Shown: positions 38,923-47,978, counted from the stretch's first letter. The stretch: 48,350 nt of DNA from Myxococcales bacterium (GCA_021783235.1 JAJXUD010000032.1:1-48350), one strand, 5' to 3'. The notes: generated by a model from the sequence alone, not told the origin. Program-made: numbers and translations.

Positions 38923-39993
38923 ATGCCGTCTTTGCCACCTCGCGGGGCCCTCGCGGGCCTCGGCGTCGCCCTTGCCTTGGGCGCGCTCGCCGCCTGCTCG
39001 CCGGCGACGCCGAGCGGCCCTTGCCAGTTCGACGCGGACTGCCCGGCCGGCGACCACTGCCACCTCGGCCAGTGCTACGCGCCGGTGGTCGGCGCGGGCT
39101 CCACCTCCGGCGGGGGGAGCGCTTCCAGCAGCGGGACGACCGGCAGCAGCGGCGGCACGACGGGCGCGACGTCGACCGGGGGCGGCACGGGCTCGACCAG
39201 CGGCGGCACGACGGGGGCAGGGAGCAGCGGCGGCGGCAGCACGACGAGCAGCGGGGGCACGACCAGCGGTGGGAGCTCGACCAGCGGCAGCGGCACGAGC
39301 GGCGGCAGCACGACCAGCGGCAGCGGCACGAGCGGTGGGAGCACGACCAGCGGCAGCGGCACGAGCGGCGGGAGCACCTCGGGCGGCTCGACCTCGGGCG
39401 GCTCGACCTCCGGTGGCAGCGGCGGAGCTCCCGTGACCTGCTCGGCGCCGAGCACGAGCTACCAGCAGAACGGCGGCAGCTGCGGCTCCGAGCGCTGGGA
39501 CATCAAGGTCGGGACCGATCCAGAGGCTCCGAACGTCAGCCTCGTGCCCCAGCCGACGACGATCCAGCAGCTCGTCAGCCTGCCCGCAAGCCCTGGCGGC
39601 AGCTGCACGCGAAACGATCCCACCGAGCTGACCACCTTCGAGCTGACCAACGTGAACCTCCACTTCGTGAGGCTCGAGGCCGACAGCGACTACCACCTGG
39701 TCGCCTCGGACGGAAACGGGAACACGATGATCGTGGAGGTCCCGTACCCCGGCTGCGTCAAGTCCGTGAACTGCTCGGGCGGCGGGACCCCCTTTCTCTG
39801 CGACATCACGCATTCTCGAGCCACCGCCGACGCGATCTACTCCTCCCGCCAGGACCAGATCGGCACCGTCATCGGCGTCGGCTTCTTCGACACCCTCCAC
39901 GGCCAGACCGGCGTGGCGCCGAACGGGATCGAGCTCCACCCGGTGCTGGCCCTCTGCTTCGGCCAGGGCTGCGACCCGCTGCAGGGCTACTGA
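38923..39993 (+). CDS. Lipoprotein with Ser/Thr/Gly-rich stalk
   Basis: A 356-residue lipoprotein. The lipobox LAAC (Cys26) is followed by a small Cys-rich knot (PCQFDADCPAGDHCHLGQC), a very common motif in myxobacterial surface proteins. Residues about 50-165 are a low-complexity stalk of TSGGST/GSGTSGG units encoded by imperfect 18-24-bp repeats. The C-terminal domain (about 170-356) has four or more cysteines (SCGSERWDIKVGTD, NCSGGGTPFLCD) and ends in CFGQGCDPLQGY. The C-terminal domain is of unknown function; the layout is anchor, stalk, then binding domain. The ATG at 38923 has CCGGAG upstream. Confidence 0.8.
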   Translation: MPSLPPRGALAGLGVALALGALAACSPATPSGPCQFDADCPAGDHCHLGQCYAPVVGAGSTSGGGSASSSGTTGSSGGTTGATSTGGGTGSTSGGTTGAGSSGGGSTTSSGGTTSGGSSTSGSGTSGGSTTSGSGTSGGSTTSGSGTSGGSTSGGSTSGGSTSGGSGGAPVTCSAPSTSYQQNGGSCGSERWDIKVGTDPEAPNVSLVPQPTTIQQLVSLPASPGGSCTRNDPTELTTFELTNVNLHFVRLEADSDYHLVASDGNGNTMIVEVPYPGCVKSVNCSGGGTPFLCDITHSRATADAIYSSRQDQIGTVIGVGFFDTLHGQTGVAPNGIELHPVLALCFGQGCDPLQGY

Positions 39994-40068
39994 TCGCCGG
40001 TCCGTCCGGGGAGCGGCCTCGGATCGGCCGCGTGGCTGTCGGAGGGGTTCGCTAGTCTCACCCACCCC

Positions 40069-41829
40069 ATGTCGTCCCTGCAAGAGCGCTCCCTCGCGAC
40101 GGAGGCCCCCGAAGGCCCGTCCCTCTCGGCCCGAATCGCGGCCCTGCGCGACGACGCGCGGGACCCCTCCCGCCGCGAGGCGTGCGCGATCGCGCTCGAC
40201 GAGCTGCGAGCGATCTTCCGCGAGCGCTCGTCCCTGTTCACCGAGCAGGCGATCGCCGACCTGCGCGAGGTGGCCGCGGCGCTGAACCCGCCCCGCGAGC
40301 CCGCGCTGGAGCGGCTCGCGGAGGCGCGGCTGGTCCTGCGCGACGCGTTCGGCTACGAGGCCTTCCGGCCGGGGCAGGAGGAGATCCTGGGCGCGGTGCT
40401 CGCGGGCCGCGACTGCGTGGGCGTCATGCCCACGGGGGCCGGCAAGTCGATCTGCTACCAGATCCCGGCGCGCGTCCTCGGCGGGCTGGCGCTCGTCGTC
40501 TCGCCGCTCATCTCGCTCATGAAGGACCAGGTGGACGCGCTCTCGGAGGTCGGCATCCGCGCGACGTTTCTGAACTCGAGCCTGACCCCCGACGAGCGCC
40601 GGGAGCGAACCCAGGCGGTGCGGCGCGGCGACGTCGAGATCGTCTACGCCGCGCCCGAGGGGCTGGAGACGTCGGTCGGCGCGGCGCTCGCGGGCATGCC
40701 GCTCTCGCTCATCGCGGTCGACGAGGCCCACTGCATCAGCCAGTGGGGGCACGACTTCCGTCCGGCCTACCGGCAGCTCGCCGGGCTGAAGGAGCGGTAC
40801 GACGGGGTTCCGGTGCTCGCGCTCACCGCCACCGCGACCGAGGCCGTCACCGACGACATCGCGCGGCAGCTCGGCATGGAGCGCCCGCTCTTCGTGCGCG
40901 GCTCGTCGTTCCGCCCGAACCTGCGCATCGAGGTCCGCAAGAAGGGCGACGGCGCCGAGAAGGTCGGCGACGCCATCGTGCGGCTGGCGCTCGCGCGGCA
41001 GGGGCAGAGCGGCATCGTCTACTGTCTCTCGCGCCGCACGGTCGAGGCCACCGCCGAGCGGCTGCGCGACTTCGGCGTCCGCGCCGACGCCTACCACGCG
41101 GGTCTCGAGCCCGAGCGGCGGGCCCGCGTCCAGGAGGCGTTCCAGAAGGACGACCTCGACGTCGTGGTCGCGACGATCGCCTTCGGCATGGGCATCGACA
41201 AGTCGAACGTTCGCTACGTGATCCACCGCGACATGCCGCGATCCGTCGAGGGCTACGCTCAGGAGATTGGCCGGGCGGGGCGCGACGGCCTCCCCTCCGA
41301 CTGCATCCTCTTCTACTCGTGGGCGGACGTCGTCTCGTTCGATCGCTTCGCGGTCGAGGGGCCGCCGGAGGTGGCGGCCTGGCACCGCCGGCGGGTGCGC
41401 GAGATGTTCCGCTTCGCGGACGAGCGGCGCTGCCGCCACCAGGCGCTCGCTTCCCACCTCGGCGAGACGCTCGCCGCGTGCGGCTCCTCCTGCGACGTCT
41501 GCCGGGGCGTCGCGGCTCCCGTCGCCGCCCCGTCGAAGCTGCGCAAGCCGACCGCGGCAGGCAAGCAGCCGGGCCTCCCGGCGGCGCGCCCCGAGCGACC
41601 GGCCCCGGAGAGCGCCGAGGCCGAGCTCTTCGAGCGGCTGCGGGCGCTCCGGCGCCGGCTCGCCGACGCGCAGGGGATCCCGGCCTACCTCGTCTTCAGC
41701 GACGCCACGCTGCTCGCGCTCGTGCAGCGGCGGCCGCGGGAGGAGGGCGAGCTCGTCGGCGTTCCCGGCATCGGCCCGAAGAAGCTCGCCCGGTACGGGC
41801 GCGAGTTCCTAGACGAGCTCCGGCGCTAG
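40069..41829 (+). CDS. recQ: RecQ-family ATP-dependent DNA helicase
   Basis: A 586-residue 3'-5' helicase. Residues 1-85 are an extra helical N-terminus. Helicase motifs include FRPGQEEIL (motif 0), [12 protein letters not shown] (I), [16 protein letters not shown] (II), ALTATATE (III), [19 protein letters not shown] (V) and [14 protein letters not shown] (VI). A four-Cys zinc site follows ([17 protein letters not shown], then CDVC). The RQC winged helix is missing. The C-terminus has an HRDC domain ([17 protein letters not shown] to [14 protein letters not shown]). The ATG has no ribosome-binding site; a TAGTCT -10 candidate ends 10 nt upstream. RecQ repairs stalled forks; the lack of RQC may change substrate choice. 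Confidence 0.92.
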   Translation: MSSLQERSLATEAPEGPSLSARIAALRDDARDPSRREACAIALDELRAIFRERSSLFTEQAIADLREVAAALNPPREPALERLAEARLVLRDAFGYEAFRPGQEEILGAVLAGRDCVGVMPTGAGKSICYQIPARVLGGLALVVSPLISLMKDQVDALSEVGIRATFLNSSLTPDERRERTQAVRRGDVEIVYAAPEGLETSVGAALAGMPLSLIAVDEAHCISQWGHDFRPAYRQLAGLKERYDGVPVLALTATATEAVTDDIARQLGMERPLFVRGSSFRPNLRIEVRKKGDGAEKVGDAIVRLALARQGQSGIVYCLSRRTVEATAERLRDFGVRADAYHAGLEPERRARVQEAFQKDDLDVVVATIAFGMGIDKSNVRYVIHRDMPRSVEGYAQEIGRAGRDGLPSDCILFYSWADVVSFDRFAVEGPPEVAAWHRRRVREMFRFADERRCRHQALASHLGETLAACGSSCDVCRGVAAPVAAPSKLRKPTAAGKQPGLPAARPERPAPESAEAELFERLRALRRRLADAQGIPAYLVFSDATLLALVQRRPREEGELVGVPGIGPKKLARYGREFLDELRR

Positions 41830-41911
41830 CTTTCCCCCATCAGCGGACTGCTCGATCGGGCCGCCAGAGGCCGGCCCGCCAGAGGCGCTCCGGCGGAGCG
41901 GCCGTCCCGCG

Positions 41912-41944
41912 CGTTCGCGAGCCGGACGAGCCGGCTCGCGAACG
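41912..41944. terminator. Perfect 14-bp inverted repeat between convergent genes
   Basis: CGTTCGCGAGCCGG (41912-41925) pairs perfectly with 41931-41944 around a 5-nt loop. It lies between recQ and the convergent FKBP gene and could end transcription from both sides, but it has no T tract on either strand. Confidence 0.45.
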
Positions 41945-41954
41945 GGGGAGGGGT

Positions 41955-42698
41955 CTACTTGCCGCTGGGGGGCGCTCCGGCCGTCTGGCCCTCGATGGCG
42001 AGCAGATCGATCTTGAAGTCCAGCGTCGAGCCGCCGGGGATCGTCGGGGGATGGCCGCGGTCGCCGTAGGCGAGGTCCGAGGGGCAGACGACCTCGGCCG
42101 ACCCGCCGACGTGCATCATCTGCACGCTCTCGGTCCAGCAGGGGATCACGCCCTTGAGCGGGAACTCGGCCGGCTGGCCCCGCTTGTAGGAGCTGTCGAA
42201 GACCGTCCCGTCGGGCAGCTTGCCCTCGTAGTTGACCTTCACCTTGTCGTCGGCCGTCGGCTGCGGCCCCGTTCCGGGCTTCCCCGGGATGAAGACGAGT
42301 CCGTCGGGCTTGACGATCGCCCCCGGCTCCTTCGCCTTCTGGTCGCGGAAAGCCTTGCCCTTCTCCTTGATGGGTCCCGCCTCGGCGGCGGCCATGGCGG
42401 TCGCGCGCCCCATCATCATCTGCTGCACCTTGGGGCCGTACGTCTTCAGGTCGACCTGGGGCTCGTGGCCGAGCGCCTGATCGGTGAGGCCCGCCTTCAC
42501 GAATTCGAGCTGCTCGGGGGTCAGCTTGAAGCGCTTGAGGTTGCCGCCCATCATCATGCCGAGCGCGTAGTAGGTCTTCTGATCGTCGGTCTGGGGGGTG
42601 GCCTGCGCCCCTCCGGACGACGGGGCGGCCTGCTGGCAGGACGCGACGGGGAGCATGGCGAAGAGGCCTACGACGGCCCAGAGACGCATCGAAGTCAT
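41955..42698 (-). CDS. FKBP-type peptidyl-prolyl isomerase lipoprotein
   Basis: A 247-residue envelope isomerase. The signal ends at LPVASC (lipobox). An FKBP N-terminal dimerisation domain (about 40-125: TYYALGMMMGGNLKRFKLTP) precedes the catalytic FKBP domain (about 130-245: DKVKVNYEGKLPDGTVFDSS, AYGDRG, IPGGSTLDFKIDLLAI). It resembles FkpA/Mip proteins that help fold exported proteins. GGAGG is directly next to ATG 42707 but 9 nt before ATG 42698, so the latter is chosen. A TATAGC -10 candidate lies about 60 nt upstream. It is downstream of the thioredoxin gene on the same strand, 102 nt away. Confidence 0.92.
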   Translation of the reverse strand: MTSMRLWAVVGLFAMLPVASCQQAAPSSGGAQATPQTDDQKTYYALGMMMGGNLKRFKLTPEQLEFVKAGLTDQALGHEPQVDLKTYGPKVQQMMMGRATAMAAAEAGPIKEKGKAFRDQKAKEPGAIVKPDGLVFIPGKPGTGPQPTADDKVKVNYEGKLPDGTVFDSSYKRGQPAEFPLKGVIPCWTESVQMMHVGGSAEVVCPSDLAYGDRGHPPTIPGGSTLDFKIDLLAIEGQTAGAPPSGK

Positions 42699-42800
42699 TT
42701 GGTTCATCCTCCGGCCCGGCGCCCGGGCGCTGCCCGCGTCAGCGCAGGCGGCCGAGAGCTATACCATCTTGGCGGCGGAGGAGGCCCAAAAAGCAGCCGA

Positions 42801-43247
42801 TCAGATCACGAGCGTCGCGGCGCGGATGAACCGCTCGAGCTCGGGCAGCGAGCGGGCGCCGACCGCCCGGTCGACCTCGCGGCCGCCGCGAAAGAGGAGG
42901 ACCGTCGGGATCCCCTGGATACGGAAGCGCGAGGCGATCTCGGGCGCGGCGTCGACGTCGAGCTTCGCGACGAGCAGCTGGCCGGCGTGCGTCCGCCCGA
43001 GCTCCTCGTAGGCCGGCGCCATGGCGCGGCAGGGGCCGCACCAGCCGGCCCAGAAGTCGACGAGCACGGGCACCGGGGAGCCGCTCGTCGTAGCGTCGAA
43101 GCTCTCGGCCGTCAGCGCCGCCGGGTGGCCCGAGACGTCGAGATCGGCCTTGCACTTGCCGCAGATCGGCGCGCGGCCGGGGACGAGCAGCGACAGCCGG
43201 TTGAAGGCGCCGCAACGATCGCAGCGGAAGACGAGCGGGCTCGGCAT
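42801..43247 (-). CDS. Thioredoxin with N-terminal zinc ribbon (Trx2/TrxC type)
   Basis: A 148-residue cytoplasmic disulphide reductase. Two CxxC pairs at the N-terminus (CDRCG and CGKCK) form a zinc ribbon, the mark of thioredoxin 2. The thioredoxin fold follows, with the active site FWAGWCGPCRAMAP and the cis-proline loop GIPTVLLF. It should reduce disulphides under oxidative stress. On the minus strand TTTACA-16-TACCTT ends 6 nt before the ATG, so the mRNA may be leaderless; no ribosome-binding site is seen. Confidence 0.93.
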   Translation of the reverse strand: MPSPLVFRCDRCGAFNRLSLLVPGRAPICGKCKADLDVSGHPAALTAESFDATTSGSPVPVLVDFWAGWCGPCRAMAPAYEELGRTHAGQLLVAKLDVDAAPEIASRFRIQGIPTVLLFRGGREVDRAVGARSLPELERFIRAATLVI

Positions 43248-43253
43248 GACGCG

Positions 43254-43281
43254 AAGGTAACGCAGGACTTCGCGCTGTAAA
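43254..43281 (-). promoter_or_regulatory. Promoter of the TrxC-type gene (leaderless)
   Basis: TTTACA (43276-43281), a 16-bp spacer and TACCTT (43254-43259) on the minus strand. The -10 box ends 6 nt before the ATG. Confidence 0.55.
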
Positions 43282-43390
43282 GCGAGCCGGAGCCCGCCTG
43301 GGACGCGAGGTGCCGAAGGGGGGCCCGGGGGTGGCAGGGGCGCTGGCGCGCACTAGCTTCCGGTGACTTTTCACGAGGAGGGCACCGCAC

Positions 43391-43993
43391 ATGAAGATGA
43401 TCGAGAGAATCTGCCTCTGCTGCGCGCTGGTCTTGGCCATGGCCGCCCAGGCGGAGGACGGCCGATCCGTCCAGGACGTCGCGACGACCGATCCGGGGAC
43501 GACGGACGACGCGGCGGCGACGGGCTCCGAGACCCTGGGCCCGAACGAGATCCTCTCGAAGCTCCACCAGGAGAACCTGAACGAGATCCAGGAGGGCGAG
43601 CTCGCGCAGAGCAACGCGAAGTCGAGCCAGGTGAAGAAGTTCGGCAAGAGGGTCGTCCACGACCACCAGCAGGCCGACAAGCTGGTGATGGCGCAGGCGA
43701 AGAAGCTCGGGATCGACCTCTCGACGACGGCGGCCGCGGGCCAGGGCGAAGGCCAGCAGGAGGTCTCCCAGCTCCGCGCCCTGCAGGGCGTCGACTTCGA
43801 CCGGCAGTTCCTCCAGCACGAGGTCCAGGGGCACGAGAAGACCATCGGCATGGTCAAGAGCGCCGAGGCGAGTTCGCAGGACAAGGGAGTGAAGAAGACT
43901 CTCGCGAAGATCCTGCCGAAGCTCCAGGATCACTTGAAGGCCGCGCAGGCGCTCGAGCGGAAAGCGGGCGCCCCCGCCACCGGCCAGCGCTGA
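43391..43993 (+). CDS. Exported DUF4142 protein
   Basis: A 200-residue secreted protein. The signal peptide (CLCCALVLAMAAQA) is followed by an acidic linker and a DUF4142 four-helix domain (about 50-190) with the usual pattern: a first helix LHQENLNEIQEGELAQ, then KKFGKRVVHDHQQADKLVM and FDRQFLQHEVQGHEKTI. The His residues in VHDHQQ and HEVQGHEK sit where ferritin-like metal ligands would be. The function of the family is unknown. GAGGAGG lies 9 nt before the ATG at 43391; ATG 43397 is an alternative. Confidence 0.88.
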   Translation: MKMIERICLCCALVLAMAAQAEDGRSVQDVATTDPGTTDDAAATGSETLGPNEILSKLHQENLNEIQEGELAQSNAKSSQVKKFGKRVVHDHQQADKLVMAQAKKLGIDLSTTAAAGQGEGQQEVSQLRALQGVDFDRQFLQHEVQGHEKTIGMVKSAEASSQDKGVKKTLAKILPKLQDHLKAAQALERKAGAPATGQR

Positions 43994-44090
43994 GCGGCGA
44001 CGGATCGATCGGGGCGGCGGCGGACGACCCGCCGCCGCCTCTGCGCCTCCCCACTGGCGGGGAGCGCGGCCCGCGCGGGAGAATGCGGGG

Positions 44091-44549
44091 ATGCGCTTTC
44101 CCGACGACGCGCCGGTCCGCCCGGAGAAGCGAGAGGAGCTGCGCCGCCGCATCGCCGCGCTCGGGCTCGACCTCGGGGCGGTGGAGGAGCAGGCGATTCG
44201 CAGCGGCGGACCGGGCGGCCAGAAGGTCAACAAGACGTCGAGCGGCGTCCTCTTGCGGCTTCGGCGCGGCGACCGGCAGCTCGTCGTCAAGTGGACGACG
44301 GAGCGCCACTGGTCCTTGAACCGCTACCTCGCGCTGCGGCGGCTCGTCGACGAGTTCGAGGCGCTCTCGACCGGCCACGCGCGCGAGCTGGGCGAGGCCG
44401 AGCGGAGCCGCCGGCGCAAGGATCGGGCGCGTCGCCGGGGCTCCCGTCAGCGCGCGCCGAAGCCCGCCCCGCCGGTGGGTTCGGCAGTGGGCCCGGCAAG
44501 CGGCTCGCCAGGCGGCTCGCCAAGCGTCCCGGAGGGCGAGCGAGGCTAG
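44091..44549 (+). CDS. Peptide-chain-release-factor-like protein (GGQ domain)
   Basis: A 152-residue protein with only the catalytic domain of class I release factors. The GGQ motif is in IRSGGPGGQKVNKTSSGV (residues 37-54); the Gln is needed to hydrolyse peptidyl-tRNA. No codon-recognition domain is present. The C-terminus is Arg/Lys-rich (SRRRKDRARRRGSRQR), then a Pro/Gly/Ser tail. It resembles ribosome-rescue factors (ArfB, C12orf65) and RF-like proteins of proteobacteria. The ATG at 44091 follows a GC hairpin region; only GCGGGG is seen as a binding site. Ribosome rescue is the likely role. Confidence 0.88.
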   Translation: MRFPDDAPVRPEKREELRRRIAALGLDLGAVEEQAIRSGGPGGQKVNKTSSGVLLRLRRGDRQLVVKWTTERHWSLNRYLALRRLVDEFEALSTGHARELGEAERSRRRKDRARRRGSRQRAPKPAPPVGSAVGPASGSPGGSPSVPEGERG

Positions 44550-44580
44550 CCCTCGGAGCCGGTTCCCCACCGGGCTGCGA

Positions 44581-45378
44581 TCAGAAGCTCTTTTCCTTCC
44601 CCGGCTCGAGCACGAGCAGCTTCGTTCGGAGCTTCCTTGCCTTGAGCGCCTTCGCGAGCTCGTCGGGGGTGCCGGTGAGGACCGGGAAGGTGCCGTAGTG
44701 CATGGGCACGATCGTCTTCGGATGCACCCAGCTCGCGGCGAGGGCGGCGCCCTCGGGGTCCATCGTGAAGTGGCCGCCGATGCAGGCGAGCATGAGGTCG
44801 ACCTTGAAGCGGTCGCCGACACGGCTCTTCATGTCCGAGAAGGCGTCGGTGTCGCCCGTGTGGTAGATCGTCGGTCCGCCCGCGATCTGCACGACGTAGC
44901 CGACCGGGTTGCCGCCGTACTCCGGGGGGCCCTGCGGGTTCGAAGGGTTCGAGAAGCCCGAGCTGTGGACCGCCGGCACGAAGGTCACCTTCACCTCGTC
45001 GGTGAGGTCGAGCGTTCCCCCGGCGTTCGCGAGCGTCATCATGGTCGCCTGGTCCTTCGGGTAGCCCGCCGCGACGAGGTCGGTTCCGAGCTCGAACGGC
45101 GCGACGAGCTTCGCCCCCTTCTGGCCGACGGGAATGGCGTCGCCCGTGTGATCGAAGTGGCCGTGGCTCACGAGCGCGAAGTCGATCTTCGGGATCTTCG
45201 CGAGCACCTCGGGGTCGGGGTTTTTCGGGTTGTGGAACCAGGGATCGAAGGCCAGCACCGTCCCCTTCGGGGTCGTCACGACGAAGGTCGCGTGGCCGTA
45301 CCAGGTCAGGTGGGTGTGACCGTCTCCCGCGGCGGCCGGGTTGGCGCTGAACAGCAGCGCGAGCATCAGAGCGTGCAT
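44581..45378 (-). CDS. Exported metallo-beta-lactamase-fold hydrolase (UPF0173-like)
   Basis: A 265-residue protein with a short signal peptide (MHALMLALLFSANPAAA). The metal-dependent hydrolase signature is full: LTWYGHATFVV, SHGHFDHTGD (HxHxDH), HSSGF, YHTGDTDAF and, near the end, VPMHYGTFPVL. UPF0173 enzymes are usually cytoplasmic, so the signal peptide is a small oddity. The substrate is unknown. AAGGAGGA lies 7 nt before the ATG. The open frame upstream to 46224 is antisense to the collagen-like gene and is not coding. Confidence 0.9.
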   Translation of the reverse strand: MHALMLALLFSANPAAAGDGHTHLTWYGHATFVVTTPKGTVLAFDPWFHNPKNPDPEVLAKIPKIDFALVSHGHFDHTGDAIPVGQKGAKLVAPFELGTDLVAAGYPKDQATMMTLANAGGTLDLTDEVKVTFVPAVHSSGFSNPSNPQGPPEYGGNPVGYVVQIAGGPTIYHTGDTDAFSDMKSRVGDRFKVDLMLACIGGHFTMDPEGAALAASWVHPKTIVPMHYGTFPVLTGTPDELAKALKARKLRTKLLVLEPGKEKSF

Positions 45379-45501
45379 GGACTCCTCCTTCGCAGGCCGG
45401 ACGGAGTAACCCGGCCGGTCGTCTCCCGCAATCCAAAAGCTCGCTTTGGGGGTGACTGGCCGAGCTCGCTTTGCTAGCGTTCGTGCCGGGAGGTCGAACC
45501 C

Positions 45502-46419
45502 ATGAAGCGTCTGGTCTCGAACGGCGTGCTCCTCGGTATCGCCATCGCCTTGGCAGGCGGCTGCTCTGGAGCGATCGGTCCTCAAGGGGGCACGGGGCCC
45601 ACGGGCCCCACGGGTCCGTCGAGCGGCCCGGGACCCAGGGGGCCGACCGGGCCGACGGGAGCCGTCGGTCCGACCGGATCGTCCTCCACGGGCGGCTCGC
45701 TCGGTCCGACCGGTCCCACGGGTCCCACCGGCGGGACCGGTCCGGTCGGAGCCACCGGCCCGACGGGATCGGGCGGGGCCGTCGGTCCCACGGGCTCCCA
45801 GGGGCTCGTCGGGCCCACGGGCCCTCCGGGGCTCACGACCGTCGCGGTGACGCCGCCGCTCGGGGGCAACGGCTCGAACGCCAGCCCGCTGACCGTCAAG
45901 AGCATCTACGAAGTCTGGGGGCGAACCAGCTGTGGCGGGAGCGATCCGGTCGTGCTCACCGGTTACCTGGGCGGCTACGGCGGCAGCCAGGGCGCGATGA
46001 GCGGCTCGCCCATGTGCGTCTCCTCGGCGCTCTCGCCCCCCAACTGGGTCGGCTGGAGCAGCGCGCTCGTCTCCCGCGCCGCCTCTTCCGGGAACCTCTC
46101 CGGCAATCGGAGCGAGTACATGCAGGCCGGCGACATGACCTGCGCGGTCTGCAAGGGCTTCTCGTACACGCTCTGGGGGCAGACGACCTGCGCCGCCGGT
46201 GACAGCGCACTCTACACGGGTCACATCGGCGCGCTCGTCTACAATGTCGCGAACGGGGGAGCGAACAACGCCGGCCCCGTCTGCCTCGACGATGGCGCCC
46301 CGGTCACCTGGACCAACTGGTCCGGCAACTCGATCCTCTCGCGCGGCGCCGGGGCGAGAAGCAACCCGTACTCGGAGTACCTCGAGGCGCAGGATGGGAC
46401 CTGCGTCGTCTGCCAGTAG
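45502..46419 (+). CDS. Collagen-like lipoprotein with duplicated Cys-rich C-terminal domain
   Basis: A 305-residue lipoprotein with lipobox AGGC (about Cys19). Residues about 24-112 are a collagen-like region of Gly-x-y triplets ([20 protein letters not shown]) with a few interruptions, enough for a short triple helix. Two related ~75-residue domains follow. The first starts [20 protein letters not shown] and ends [14 protein letters not shown]; the second starts [20 protein letters not shown] and ends [14 protein letters not shown]. Their conserved frame resembles the C-terminal domain of sponge short-chain collagen C4; this is from memory. GGGAGG is 9 nt before the ATG. A -10 candidate TAGCGT lies at 45475-45480. 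It is probably trimeric and surface-exposed. Confidence 0.85.
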   Translation: MKRLVSNGVLLGIAIALAGGCSGAIGPQGGTGPTGPTGPSSGPGPRGPTGPTGAVGPTGSSSTGGSLGPTGPTGPTGGTGPVGATGPTGSGGAVGPTGSQGLVGPTGPPGLTTVAVTPPLGGNGSNASPLTVKSIYEVWGRTSCGGSDPVVLTGYLGGYGGSQGAMSGSPMCVSSALSPPNWVGWSSALVSRAASSGNLSGNRSEYMQAGDMTCAVCKGFSYTLWGQTTCAAGDSALYTGHIGALVYNVANGGANNAGPVCLDDGAPVTWTNWSGNSILSRGAGARSNPYSEYLEAQDGTCVVCQ

Positions 46420-46428
46420 CCCGTTCGG

Positions 46429-47385
46429 CTACTTCCAGAGCAGCTTCCAGGGGTGCGCCCTCAGGTCCGAGACCAGCGCTCTCAGATCCTCGTACAGCTT
46501 CGGGTCGTTGATCGACCGGCCGAGCGTCCCGTCGCCGCGGTCGATCCGGCCGAGGATCGCCTCGGCTCGGCCCGTCGCCTCGCGCAGGCTCACGAGTTCG
46601 GCCTCGAGGCCACTCAGGCTCGCCTGTATTCGCCGCCCGTCCTCGGGTCCGAGCGACTGGGTCACGGCGTCCAGGCGGGCCGCCACCGCGGCGGCGTGCC
46701 GGGCGGCGGGGGGGACGCTCTCGCGCAGCTCGGCGAGGAGCGGACGGGCCTCGTCGGCGAGCCGCCGCGCCTCCACGGCCGCGGATGAGACGTCGGCGAG
46801 CGCCGTGGCGACCTCCGGCTGAGTGGCCCTCAGCGCTCCATCGGCGTCCGAGACGAAGGCGTCGAGGTGCCGGAGGAGCGAGCGGAAGTTCCCCGGCTCC
46901 GACTCGGCGGCGTCCGAGAGCTTGCCGAGCAGCCGTTCGGCTTCGGTCATGAGCCGGTCGAAGCGCGGCGGATCCTCGCCGCGTCGCTCGGAGCCCGGCG
47001 GCAGCGGCGCCGCCCCGGGCGATCCCGGCACGATCTCGAGCAGCGGCTCGCCGAGCGGGTTCGGCATCGAGATGGCGAAGCGGCTGTCCTGGACGAGGGC
47101 AGGGACAGCCCGCTCGTCCACCCGGATCCGCACGCGGACGGGCAGCGGCGCGCCCCGGTCGTCGCGGCGGACGGGTAGGAGATCGACCGCCTCGACGCGG
47201 CCGACGGAGACGCCGGCGAGCTCGACCGGCGCGCCCGGGGCGAGGCCGGCGCTCGCGGAGAAGTCGACGAGGTAGCTGGAGCCGCCGCCGGGCCAGCCCC
47301 TCAGCGCGAGCCAGAGGGCCCCGACCGCCGCCAGGGCGACGACGGCGAAGAGGCCGATCTGGAGCTCGAGCGCCCGCTCGTTCAT
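46429..47385 (-). CDS. MCE/MlaD-domain lipid-transport protein
   Basis: A 318-residue single-pass inner-membrane protein. The N-terminal helix is QIGLFAVVALAAVGALWLAL. The MCE domain (about 38-125) has YLVDFSASAGLAPGAPVELA, then GVSVGRVEAV and the end motif FAISMPNPLGEPLLEIVPG. A long helical C-terminus follows (LLAELRESVPPAARHAAAVA), predicted to form the tube-like coiled coil of Mce/PqiB proteins. It should carry lipids across the periplasm with an MlaFE-type ABC transporter; no mlaE or mlaF is next to it. The promoter ends 8 nt before the ATG. Confidence 0.9.
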   Translation of the reverse strand: MNERALELQIGLFAVVALAAVGALWLALRGWPGGGSSYLVDFSASAGLAPGAPVELAGVSVGRVEAVDLLPVRRDDRGAPLPVRVRIRVDERAVPALVQDSRFAISMPNPLGEPLLEIVPGSPGAAPLPPGSERRGEDPPRFDRLMTEAERLLGKLSDAAESEPGNFRSLLRHLDAFVSDADGALRATQPEVATALADVSSAAVEARRLADEARPLLAELRESVPPAARHAAAVAARLDAVTQSLGPEDGRRIQASLSGLEAELVSLREATGRAEAILGRIDRGDGTLGRSINDPKLYEDLRALVSDLRAHPWKLLWK

Positions 47386-47393
47386 GGCGGCGA

Positions 47394-47422
47394 ACTCTCG
47401 GCGCAGGCGCGCCGGCTGTCAA
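47394..47422 (-). promoter_or_regulatory. Probable promoter of the MCE gene (leaderless)
   Basis: On the minus strand TTGACA, a perfect -35 (47417-47422), then 17 bp and GAGAGT (47394-47399), a poor -10 box. It ends 8 nt before the ATG. Confidence 0.4.
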
Positions 47423-47441
47423 CCGCCGCTAGAGCTTCGCG

Positions 47442-47849
47442 CTAGTTGGGCTTCGCCTCGGCCTTCGGGCTCGCCGCCTGGGCGCTCTTCCCGCCGTTCT
47501 TCGTGGCGACGCTCCGGCGGACCTCCTCCATGTCGAGCTCCTGGACCGTCGCGACGATCTCATCGAGCGCCTCGGCCGGAAGCATCCCGGGCTGAACGCC
47601 GAGCACGATCCCGTCGCGCATCACGACGAGCGTGGGGATGGCGCGGATCTGGAAGGCGGCGGCGAGCCCCGCCTCCGCCTCGGTGTCCACCTTGCCGAAG
47701 GTCACCCCCGCGTGGCGCCCGGAGGCGGCCTCGAAGACCGGCGCGAACGCGCGGCAAGGGGCGCACCAGGACGCCCAGAAGTCGAGCAGGACGACGCCCT
47801 TCTCGATGGTCGATTCGAAGTTCTTCTCGGTGACGTGAACCGTGGCCAT
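47442..47849 (-). CDS. Thioredoxin-family protein
   Basis: A 135-residue cytoplasmic thioredoxin. The fold is complete: VHVTEKNFESTIEKGVVLLD, the active site FWASWCAPCRAFAP (WCAPC in place of WCGPC), FGKVDTEAEAGLAAAF, and the cis-proline loop AIPTLVVM. The last ~30 residues (VRRSVATKNGGKSAQAASP) are an Ala/Lys-rich extension beyond the usual ~105 residues. GAGGAGG is 6 nt before the ATG. It is the second thioredoxin in the window and lacks the zinc ribbon. WCAPC would alter redox potential slightly. Confidence 0.93.
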   Translation of the reverse strand: MATVHVTEKNFESTIEKGVVLLDFWASWCAPCRAFAPVFEAASGRHAGVTFGKVDTEAEAGLAAAFQIRAIPTLVVMRDGIVLGVQPGMLPAEALDEIVATVQELDMEEVRRSVATKNGGKSAQAASPKAEAKPN

Positions 47850-47949
47850 GAATGCCTCCTCGAAAAGCTAGAGCCGCTCGGCCAGTGAAAGGATTCTTCG
47901 GGAGGAGCGCCCCGCTCGGCGGCCCATGGGCCGGCCAGGCTTCGGGCGG

Positions 47950-47978
47950 CTGCGCGAAGCCCCGTGATCGCCTACAAT
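47950..47978 (+). promoter_or_regulatory. Promoter of the right-edge gene (leaderless)
   Basis: CTGCGC (47950-47955), a 17-bp spacer and a perfect TACAAT (47973-47978), ending 8 nt before TTG 47987. Confidence 0.6.

Noticed and set aside
44581-46224. N-terminal extension of the metallo-beta-lactamase-fold gene
   Set aside because: It runs antisense through the collagen-like repeats; a strong ribosome-binding site and signal peptide set the start at 45378.
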